Below, piece by piece: positions 32,414-39,584 of a stretch of 64,000 bases of DNA (its first letter is position 1; each line of letters opens with the position of its first letter). The translations under genes and the position numbers were made by a program. Source of the stretch: Streptomyces sp. TRM49041 (GTDB taxonomy: Bacteria > Actinomycetota > Actinomycetes > Streptomycetales > Streptomycetaceae); the NCBI RefSeq assembly GCF_008271805.1, contig NZ_VSRY01000140.1, forward strand, positions 62,001-126,000, read 5' to 3'. The notes beneath the pieces are model-generated. The model was given only the letters and a program-made list of their open reading frames with translations. It did no database searches and was not told where the DNA came from.

Positions 32414-34588
32414 TCAGAACACCGGCATGGCCACGACGGTGCCCTTGTTCAGCAGGAACACCCGGTTGCCCGCCCCCGCCAGGTGCCAGGGGCCGTCCGA
32501 CTCGGGTTCGTAGGTCCACATCAGGCGGCCGTCCGACTCGCCGCTCGTGACGTTCCCGAAGGCGGACACGCCCGACGAGTCGCCGCCCTCGACGGCCCAG
32601 ATGGTGTTGCCCTGGATGAGGGGAGGGGGCCCGGGCGGGAGGGTGTCCTCCGGCCACGAGACGCCGATCACCTCGCCGGTGTTCCGGTCGGCCCGGTAGA
32701 GGCGGCCGTCGTCCGCGGCGACCAGGCGGTCGTTGTCCACGGTGGGGGCGCCCCAGCCGTTCTGCCGGGGCGTCAGGGACTCCGACGCCGTGGTCCATGC
32801 CTCCTCGCCGCTGCGCAGGTCCAGGGCCACGAGCTGGGACCCGCCGAGGTAGACGAACCCCTCCTCGATCGCGGGGGGCAGGGCCGTCATGGCATGGCCG
32901 GTCAGCTGCCACACGTTCTCGCCGTCGTCGGAGGCCAGGGCGAAGTACTGGCCCTGGGCGGTGCTGACGACCAGTCGGCCGGGTCCGGCCGCGGCCGTGG
33001 CCGCCGGGTCGACGGGGAGTCCCCTGGGGGCGTCCCTGGTCCAGGCGACCTCACGGGCCCCGGTGTCGACCGCGGCCAGCTCGCCGTCCTTCGTCACCAC
33101 GTACACCAGCCCCCCGTCGGGCGAGGCCGCCAGCAGCCTGTCGGCCTTCGCCGGGACGCTCCACCGCTGCTCGCTGGTGGACGCGTCGAAGGCGAGGACG
33201 TTCCCGTCCGCGTCCGCCGCGGCGAAGTCACGGGCCGTGAGGCGTACGAAGCCGGCGGCCGGCGCGACCCGCGGCAGCGCCCACTTCCGGCGGCCGTCGG
33301 TCACCTTGTGCGCCACGAGCCCACCCGACAGGCCCGCGAACAGGACGACGTCCCGCATCGGGAGTAGCAGGGACGCGCCCTGGGCGGCCGCCTTCACCGG
33401 CCCCCACAAGGGCTTGGGCGGGCTGTCGCGTTCGTACTCGGCCGGCGTCAGCAGCTTCGCCGGCGGGGCGTCCGCGGCCGCGGGCAGGGCTGGCCCCCTG
33501 GACAGCCACCAGGCCGTGGTGCCTCCTCCCGTGGCCAGTACGGCTCCGCCGGCGGCGAGCGCGGCGAGGAGGCGGCGCCGCGACGGCCTGGCCTCCGGGA
33601 CGACGGCGGCGGTGTCGGCGGTGTGAGCCGCGTCGGCGGTGTGAGCCGTGTTCGCGGTGTTCGCGGTGTTCGCGGCGTTCGCGGCGTCGGCGGTGAAGGT
33701 GGGCGGTGACGTGAAACGCTCCGCCTTCGCCTCGTGTTCCTTGATCCGGCTTCCCAGCGCGCCCTGACTCCACAGGCTGTGCGCACCGCGCGGCGGCGCC
33801 GACGCCTCGACGACCCGGGCGGGGAGAGGACGCTGCGCCGGGTTCTTCGCCAGACACGGCGCGACGAGCGGACGGAGCGCCTCCGGTACGGCGTCGAGCG
33901 CCGGGCTCCCGTGCACCACCTCGTACTGCACCGCCGCGACATGCGCGCCCTCGTACGCCTGCCTGCCGCTCGCCGCGTACACGAGTACGGCGCCGAGCGA
34001 GAACACGTCCGCCGCCGGGCCGACCCGCTTCCCCAGGACCTGTTCGGGCGCACCGTACCCGGGGGTGGCCGGGGCCTGGCCCGTGGTGGTGAGGGTGAGG
34101 CCGTGCTCGGGGCGGGCGATGCCGAAGTCGATGACGCGCGGGCCGGTGGACGTGAGGACGATGTTGTCCGGCTTGAGGTCGCGGTGGACCAGGCCCGCCC
34201 CGTGGATGTCCCGCAGCGCCGACGCCAGATCGCGGGCCAGCGCGCGGACCCCCGCCTCGTCCAGGGGGCCGTGGTCCCTGACCGCCTCGGTCAGGGTCGG
34301 GCCGGCCAGGTACTCGGTGGCGATCCAGGGCCGCCCGCCCTCCGTACGCGACGCGACCACACGGGCCACGCCGGGGCTCGTCACCGCCTGTGCGGTCCGG
34401 GCCTCGCGGACGAACCGCTGGGCGAGGTGGTCGTCGTGCGCGAGTTCGGGCCGGAGGACCTTGACGGCCGCGAGGTGACCGGAGGCGTCATGGCCTACGT
34501 ACACCTTGCCCATGCCGCCCTCGCCGAGCACTCCGGTGATTCGGTACGGCCCCAGCCGGATCGGGTCGCCGGGACTGAGAGGTCGCAT
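32414..34588 (-). CDS. Transmembrane Ser/Thr kinase with PQQ-like beta-propeller sensor (kinase A)
   Basis: 724 aa. Active kinase domain (about 15-275): GEGGMGKVY loop, VKVL Lys 43, HRDLKPDN (about 136), DFGIARPE (about 157) and GYGAPEQ. A linker with (x-Thr-Ala)n repeats (about 298-325) leads to one membrane helix (RRRLLAALAAGGAVLATGGG, about 335). The outer propeller (about 370-720) has repeats such as VLAFDASTSEQRW and LAAVDTGAREVAW. Last gene of a three-gene kinase set, 62 nt after kinase B. Signal and substrates unknown. Confidence 0.93.
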   Translation of the reverse strand: MRPLSPGDPIRLGPYRITGVLGEGGMGKVYVGHDASGHLAAVKVLRPELAHDDHLAQRFVREARTAQAVTSPGVARVVASRTEGGRPWIATEYLAGPTLTEAVRDHGPLDEAGVRALARDLASALRDIHGAGLVHRDLKPDNIVLTSTGPRVIDFGIARPEHGLTLTTTGQAPATPGYGAPEQVLGKRVGPAADVFSLGAVLVYAASGRQAYEGAHVAAVQYEVVHGSPALDAVPEALRPLVAPCLAKNPAQRPLPARVVEASAPPRGAHSLWSQGALGSRIKEHEAKAERFTSPPTFTADAANAANTANTANTAHTADAAHTADTAAVVPEARPSRRRLLAALAAGGAVLATGGGTTAWWLSRGPALPAAADAPPAKLLTPAEYERDSPPKPLWGPVKAAAQGASLLLPMRDVVLFAGLSGGLVAHKVTDGRRKWALPRVAPAAGFVRLTARDFAAADADGNVLAFDASTSEQRWSVPAKADRLLAASPDGGLVYVVTKDGELAAVDTGAREVAWTRDAPRGLPVDPAATAAAGPGRLVVSTAQGQYFALASDDGENVWQLTGHAMTALPPAIEEGFVYLGGSQLVALDLRSGEEAWTTASESLTPRQNGWGAPTVDNDRLVAADDGRLYRADRNTGEVIGVSWPEDTLPPGPPPLIQGNTIWAVEGGDSSGVSAFGNVTSGESDGRLMWTYEPESDGPWHLAGAGNRVFLLNKGTVVAMPVF
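33600..33700 (-). repeat. 9-bp repeats coding for an (x-Thr-Ala)n linker in kinase A
   Basis: On the + strand GCGGTGTTC-type units repeat with small variation. In the gene they encode ANAANTANTANTAHTADAA and more between kinase domain and membrane helix. In-frame triplet-of-codons expansion. Confidence 0.88.
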
Positions 34589-34650
34589 GGTGTGAGCCGT
34601 GCCTTTCGGAGCTGAGGGGCTGGTTGGGGTGGTTGCTCGAGGGAGCCGGT

Positions 34651-36927
34651 TCAGGGCCGGTCGGCAGGGTGGTCGAGCGGGAGCGCCGCCATGGTTCCCT
34701 CACCGACGCCGATGAGCAGCCCCTCCGTCGTCAGCGCGGTGAACCGGTCGAGGCTCTCCGTATGGCGCCAGGCGGTCTCATGGGTCCGCCGGTCGATCGC
34801 GCTCAGCCCCGCCGCGCCGTGCTTGTAGACGTACGCGCCGTCGACCGTGGGGGCCACCTTCAGCTCGTGTCCCGACGCCGCGGGGTCCTTCTCCCGCCAC
34901 CGGAGGGTGCCGCTGTCGGCGGCGAGGGCGACGAGGGCGCGCGCTCCCGTCCCCTCCACGGCGTAGACGGCGCCGTCCTCGACCGCGGGCGCGCCGTACG
35001 AGGTCCCGTCCGTGCCCCGGTGCGTCCACGCCTCCTCGCCGTCGGACAGGCGCAGCGCCCGTACCGCGTCCGAGGAGACGTAGAGGTGGTCGTCGTCCAC
35101 GGCCATGGGGCTGCGGGCGGCGTCGTCGGGGTTGAAGCCGAGGGGGGTCCGCCAGAGGGCGCGCCCCGTGCCCGTGTCGTAGGCGACCGCGTCGGCCCCG
35201 CCGGAACCCGTGCGGAAACACAGGACGAGCCGGGAGCCCCTGGTGCACGCCCCGGTCACCCACGGGTACTCCTCGGGCGTGGCCTCGTCCAGGGCGACCT
35301 CGGTGCGACGCCTGCCCGTCGAGAGCGAGTACGAGGCGATGAGCCAGCCGCGTTCGGGGCCGATACCGCTCGACTCGTCCGTGTCCTCCTTCCGCACCCG
35401 CGCCGTCAGCAGCCATGCGACGTCGCCGTCGACGGCGAGCAGCTGGTTCCGCAGCAGCTTGCCGTTGTACGTCTTGTCGGTGACGGCCGGGTCCCGCAGA
35501 GAGCCGTCGGCGAGGTCCATCTCGGCGATCCGCAGGCCCTCGCTGGGGAGGGTGTAGTCCACGGCGTAGAGCTTCTCGCCGTCCGTGGCCAGGTCCCAGG
35601 GGCTCAGCACCTTGTTGCCGGACCAGAGGGTCCGCCCGGTCGACGGTTCGACGGCGCTCACCCCGCCGTCGCCGGTCACGATCAGCTTGCCGCCGACCAG
35701 CAGCGGGCGCCCCAGCTTCTCGGGCGGTGCCGTATCGATGCGCCTCCGCCACAGGGGCGTGGGCCCGCCGCCGGGCCCGGCGGATTGCGGGGCGTCACCG
35801 CCGCCCGAGCCCTGCCGCCAGGCCCACACACCCGCGCCGGCTCCGGCGACCGCCAGCAGGGAACCGCCGCCCAGGGCGAGCAGCTTGCGGCGGCTCATGC
35901 GGGAGGGCGGCGCGGAGGCGGACGCGACGGTGCGGGCGGCCGCGGCGGCCGCAGCGTTTCCGGCGGTCGCCGGGGCCCCGGCGGTCTCGGCGGTCTCGGC
36001 GGTCTCGGCGGTCAGGTGTCCGGCCGGGGCGGGTAGCCGCTCGGGCTCGTACCGCCAGACCTCCGACGCCCGCCGGGCGATGTCCGCGAGGAGCACGTCG
36101 GGCAGGTGGTCGGCGAAGTGGCCGTGGCCCGCGTGGAACCGGGCGACCAGCTGCCCGGTGGTGGGGCGCAGCGCCGGGTCCTTCGCCAGGCAGGGGCCGA
36201 GAATCCGGGCCAGGGCCTCGGGGAGGCCGGTGAGGTCCGGGTCGGCGTAGCGGACGCGGTAGAGGAGGTCGGCCGGCCGCCCGGTGCCGAAGGGCCCGTG
36301 GCCGGTCGCGGCGAAGACGAGGACCCCGGCGAGCGCGAACACATCGCCCGCGGGCGTGTGTTCCTGGCCCGTGGCCTGCTCGGGCGACATGAAGGCGGGG
36401 GTGCCCGCGGCCGTGCCGGTACGGGTGAGGCGGTCGCCGCCCGCGGCGTGCGCGATACCGAAGTCGATGATCTTCGGGCCGTACGCGGTGACCATCACGT
36501 TGGACGGCTTCAGGTCACGGTGGACGACATCGGAGCTGTGCAGCTGCCCGAGGGCACCGGCGAGGGCGGCGCCCAGGGCTCGTACGGACTCCTCGGGCAG
36601 GGGGCCGCCGAGGCCCACGGCGGCGTCGAGGGTCGGCCCGAGTACGTACTCGGTGGCCAGCCACGGGGTGGGTGCCAGGGGGTCGGCGTCGACGACGACG
36701 GCGCCGTGGTGGCCGCCGATGATGCGGGCCGCGTCCGTCTCCAGGCGGAACCGGGTGCGGGCCGCGGCGTCGGCCGCGATGGACGCGTGCATGGTCTTCA
36801 GCGCGACGGTACGGCCGCCCGCGGACCGCGCCAGGTAGACGGTTCCCATGCCGCCCTGGCCCAGACGGGCGAGCAGCCGGAAGTCCGCGATGCGGGCGGG
36901 GTCGTCGTGGATGAGGGGGGAGAGCAT
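34651..36927 (-). CDS. Transmembrane Ser/Thr kinase with PQQ-like beta-propeller sensor (kinase B)
   Basis: 758 aa. Kinase domain (about 15-275): GQGGMGTVY, VALKTMH Lys, VVHRDLKPSN (about 137), IIDFGIAHA (about 156) and AGTPAFMSPEQAT. The linker TAETAETAETAG (about 308) precedes a membrane helix (KLLALGGGSLLAVAGAGAGV, about 348) and an outer propeller (about 385-750; SAVEPSTGRTLW, YDTGTGRALW and similar). All catalytic residues are present. ATG 36927, 4 nt after the pseudokinase stop. Paralogue of kinase A. Confidence 0.93.
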   Translation of the reverse strand: MLSPLIHDDPARIADFRLLARLGQGGMGTVYLARSAGGRTVALKTMHASIAADAAARTRFRLETDAARIIGGHHGAVVVDADPLAPTPWLATEYVLGPTLDAAVGLGGPLPEESVRALGAALAGALGQLHSSDVVHRDLKPSNVMVTAYGPKIIDFGIAHAAGGDRLTRTGTAAGTPAFMSPEQATGQEHTPAGDVFALAGVLVFAATGHGPFGTGRPADLLYRVRYADPDLTGLPEALARILGPCLAKDPALRPTTGQLVARFHAGHGHFADHLPDVLLADIARRASEVWRYEPERLPAPAGHLTAETAETAETAGAPATAGNAAAAAAARTVASASAPPSRMSRRKLLALGGGSLLAVAGAGAGVWAWRQGSGGGDAPQSAGPGGGPTPLWRRRIDTAPPEKLGRPLLVGGKLIVTGDGGVSAVEPSTGRTLWSGNKVLSPWDLATDGEKLYAVDYTLPSEGLRIAEMDLADGSLRDPAVTDKTYNGKLLRNQLLAVDGDVAWLLTARVRKEDTDESSGIGPERGWLIASYSLSTGRRRTEVALDEATPEEYPWVTGACTRGSRLVLCFRTGSGGADAVAYDTGTGRALWRTPLGFNPDDAARSPMAVDDDHLYVSSDAVRALRLSDGEEAWTHRGTDGTSYGAPAVEDGAVYAVEGTGARALVALAADSGTLRWREKDPAASGHELKVAPTVDGAYVYKHGAAGLSAIDRRTHETAWRHTESLDRFTALTTEGLLIGVGEGTMAALPLDHPADRP
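35980..36013 (-). repeat. 9-bp repeats coding for the TAE linker of kinase B
   Basis: GCGGTCTCG (+ strand) is repeated three times and continues into GCGGTC. It encodes (Thr-Ala-Glu)3 in the same linker position as the kinase A repeats. Confidence 0.88.
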
Positions 36928-36931
36928 CGCG

Positions 36932-37921
36932 TCAGGACCTGGCCGTCGGTGAGGTGGGCGTACGGGCGTCGCCCCCGGCGGGGGCCTGGGCGTCGAACCC
37001 GGCGGCGGTCCCTGAGGGCACCTCGACCGCCAGGACCTCCGCCGACTGGCGTGCCAGGGCGGCCACCACCCGGTTCGGCAGCCAGCCGGGGCCCAGCAGC
37101 GCGCCGGCCGAGTCGATGACCGTCGCCACCGGGGTGGAGGGCTCCACGGGCAGTGCGCCCAGCACCTCGGCGGCGGTGGGGCGCGCGGCGGCGTCGCGCG
37201 TCAGACAGCGCGCGACCAGCGGCCGCAGCGACTCGGGCAGTTCCGTGGAGTCGGGCACCGAGTGTCCGGTCGCCGCGTAGGCCAGCACCGCCCCCAGGCC
37301 GTAGACGTCGCCGGGCGGCCGGGGCCGGCCGCCCGTGGCCTGTTCGGGCGCCAGGCTGCCGGGCTCCAGACCGGGCAGTCCGGTGCGGGGCACGCCGTCC
37401 TGGGCGGCCGCGCGGGCCGTGCCGAAGCAGGTCAGGCGCGGCCCGTCCCAGGCGAGGAGTACGGAGGCGGGGGACAGGCCCGCGTGCGTGACACCCTCGG
37501 CGTGGGCGCCCGCCAGCGTCTCCGCCAGGGCCGCGCCCAGTGCCCGTACCGTACGCAAGGGCAGCGGACCGCCGTGCACGGCGAGCGCCACCGGGAGGGG
37601 CAGCACGGGCAGGTACGGCGAGGCGTACCAGGGAGTCTCGGACGGGGCGGCCAGCTCGGTGACGGGCAGCACCCACGGGCCGCCGAACCGCCGCGCCGCC
37701 TCCGCTTCGACCCGGAAGCGCCCCGCGTCGGCGCCGTCGAGCGGCGCGCCGACCAGCACCGTACGGTCACCGTCCGCGCTGCGCGCGATGAACCGGCGTA
37801 CGGGCACGGGTGGTTGGCCGGGCCCGGCCGGGTCGAGCCGGGTGATGAGGTGGTACGGGCCGATCCGCCGCGCAGCCCCGTCCGAACGCCGCCGCGGGCG
37901 CTCCCCCTGTACCCGTTCCAT
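36932..37921 (-). CDS. Cytosolic Ser/Thr pseudokinase leading the kinase operon
   Basis: 329 aa, kinase-fold but catalytically dead by inspection. The Gly-rich loop is replaced (LDPAGPGQPPVPVRRF), the ATP Lys is missing (VLVGAPLDG), the HRDLKPxN loop reads HAGLSPASVL, and DFG reads CFGTA. The APEQATGG and GDVYGLGAVLAYAATG helices of the lower lobe remain, so it is a true kinase relative. No membrane helix; the C-terminal ~60 residues are of unknown fold. ATG 37921 after GGGGGGA. First gene of the operon, likely a scaffold or regulator of kinases A and B. Confidence 0.85.
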   Translation of the reverse strand: MERVQGERPRRRSDGAARRIGPYHLITRLDPAGPGQPPVPVRRFIARSADGDRTVLVGAPLDGADAGRFRVEAEAARRFGGPWVLPVTELAAPSETPWYASPYLPVLPLPVALAVHGGPLPLRTVRALGAALAETLAGAHAEGVTHAGLSPASVLLAWDGPRLTCFGTARAAAQDGVPRTGLPGLEPGSLAPEQATGGRPRPPGDVYGLGAVLAYAATGHSVPDSTELPESLRPLVARCLTRDAAARPTAAEVLGALPVEPSTPVATVIDSAGALLGPGWLPNRVVAALARQSAEVLAVEVPSGTAAGFDAQAPAGGDARTPTSPTARS

Positions 37922-38181
37922 CCGCGAATCCCCCCGGCCACGTCAACAGCCACGTCAGCAGCCAGATGAGCGTACCGGCGCCCGGGCGCGGGCCGACGGC
38001 AAGGTCGCCCGTCCGCGCAGACCCGCTACCAGAGCTGGAGCTACGGGCCCACTGCCGCGCCCAGCCATCGCCCGCTGCCCCTCCTCGGCATCATGGTCCG
38101 GCCCCGCGCCGCAGGGGGTGACACACGCGGCGTTGGTCGTGGGCCGCGCGGTCGCGCCACCCGCGCCGGCCGCCCCCCGGT

Positions 38182-38589
38182 TCAGTCGATGACCGCGGTG
38201 GCTTCGATCTCGACCAGATGGTCGGGTACGTCCAGGGCCGCGACGCCCAGCAGTGTGGCCGGCGGGACCGGGGTGGTTCCCAGCTTCGCGGCCGCGCGCG
38301 TGATGCCCTCCATGAGCAGGGGCATCTTGTCGGGGGTCCAGTCGACGACGTAGACGGTCAGTTTCGCCACGTCGTCGAAGGAGGCACCGGCCTCGGCCAG
38401 GGCGGTGCCGATGTTGAGGTAGCACTGCTCGACCTGAGCGGCGAGGTCGCCTTCGCCGACCGTGGCTCCGTCGGCATCCCAGGCGACCTGCCCGGCGATG
38501 AAGACCAGCTTCGACCCGGTCGCTGTCGAGACCTGCCGGTAGGCATCGATCTCCGGCAGTCCCCTGGGGTTCATCAGGGTGATGGTCAT
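38182..38589 (-). CDS. RidA family protein (enamine/imine deaminase type)
   Basis: 135-aa YjgF/YER057c/UK114 protein, a cytosolic trimer that hydrolyses reactive enamine/imine intermediates. LVFIAGQVAWDADG (about 30), GDLAAQVEQCYLNI, VAKLTVYVVDWTPD (about 77), PATLLGVAALDVPDHLVEIE at the end. The usual substrate Arg position reads ...PPATLLGV, as in many subfamily members whose activity is not certain. GAAGG before ATG 38589. Divergent from an HxlR regulator. Confidence 0.9.
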   Translation of the reverse strand: MTITLMNPRGLPEIDAYRQVSTATGSKLVFIAGQVAWDADGATVGEGDLAAQVEQCYLNIGTALAEAGASFDDVAKLTVYVVDWTPDKMPLLMEGITRAAAKLGTTPVPPATLLGVAALDVPDHLVEIEATAVID

Positions 38590-38725
38590 GCTGCCCGCCT
38601 TCTTCTCCGTGTCATGAGAGCCAGGAGAGCCATGGGCTCCCTTGGGTCTCTTGTGGTTACTGAAGAACCGTAGGAGAGTGAGCGCTGACGTGGAAGAACG
38701 CACTTTTCAGTGACTGGGGAACCTG

Positions 38726-39106
38726 ATGGTGACCAAGCAGGTCGGGGACTCGCCCGAGGAATCGGACCTCAGGCGCGCGGACTCTCTGGCGCGGGAGATC
38801 TTCTCGGACGTCGCCAACAAGTGGGCGCTCCTGATCATCGGCGCTCTGGGGGAACGCACGCTGCGGTTCAGCGAGTTGCGGGACGAGGTCGAGGGCATCA
38901 GCCACAAGATGCTCACCCAGAACCTGCGCATGCTGGAGCGCAACGGCCTGGTCGAGCGGAAGGTGCACCCCACCGTGCCGCCGCGGGTGGAGTACACGCT
39001 CACCGAGCCGTGCCAGGCCCTGCTGGAGACGGTCCACAGAATGTGCGACTGGACCAGCCGGTACCTCGGTCACATCGAGGCTTCCCGCCGCCGCTTCGAC
39101 GCCTGA
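38726..39106 (+). CDS. HxlR family transcriptional regulator
   Basis: 126-aa winged-helix regulator. FSDVANKWALLIIGALGE (about 26), TLRFSELRDEVEGISHKMLT (recognition helix, about 45-64), RNGLVERKVHPTVPPRVEYT wing. No obvious redox Cys at the N-terminus. GGGGA before ATG. Divergent from RidA across 136 nt, so RidA is the likely target. Confidence 0.93.
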   Translation: MVTKQVGDSPEESDLRRADSLAREIFSDVANKWALLIIGALGERTLRFSELRDEVEGISHKMLTQNLRMLERNGLVERKVHPTVPPRVEYTLTEPCQALLETVHRMCDWTSRYLGHIEASRRRFDA

Positions 39107-39132
39107 CGGGTGGAGCGTACGGCGCACGGCGC

Positions 39133-39160
39133 GTCGGCGCCCCCACGTGGGGGCGCCGAC
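39133..39160. terminator. Bidirectional terminator between HxlR and csp genes
   Basis: A perfect 12-bp stem GTCGGCGCCCCC/GGGGGCGCCGAC with loop ACGT between two convergent genes. Confidence 0.92.
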
Positions 39161-39170
39161 GGACTGCGGG

Positions 39171-39374
39171 TCAGGCGGGGGTGACGTTCTCCGCCTGGGG
39201 GCCCTTCGGGCCCTGGACCACGTCGAACTGGACCTTCTGGTTCTCCTGGAGTTCGCGGAAGCCGCTGCCTGAGATGGCCGAGTAGTGCACGAACACGTCA
39301 GGGCCGCCGCTGTCCTGGGCGATGAAGCCGAAGCCCTTCTCCGCGTTGAACCACTTCACCGTGCCGGTAGCCAT
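39171..39374 (-). CDS. Cold-shock protein (second CspA family copy)
   Basis: 67 aa; MATGTVKWFNAEKGFGFIAQ with RNP1, DVFVHYS as RNP2, ends NVTPA. About three quarters identical to the copy at 29.6 kb. AAGGAG before ATG. The 210 nt upstream hold no gene but a short ATCACC/GGTGAT hairpin (39511-39528), which may end the LAL transcript. RNA chaperone by family. Confidence 0.96.
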   Translation of the reverse strand: MATGTVKWFNAEKGFGFIAQDSGGPDVFVHYSAISGSGFRELQENQKVQFDVVQGPKGPQAENVTPA

Positions 39375-39584
39375 GTCGATCTCCTTCTGGGGCGCGTCGA
39401 GTCCCCCTGCGGTTGCGTTGAGATCGTCACGGCTGACGGGCCCTTTGGGACGAAGACACGCCCATGGCGTGGCCCGCAAGCGTTCGACAGCCCGTCACGG
39501 GACGCCCTTGATCACCTGTATGGGTGATACGGCGTATGGGTGTGCAGAGGGTGTCCGTACGACGCGTACGGCCCCTCGTCGATG

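Noticed and set aside
39511..39528. ATCACC/GGTGAT as a regulator operator
   Set aside because: Only six-base arms; better read as a weak hairpin after the LAL gene.
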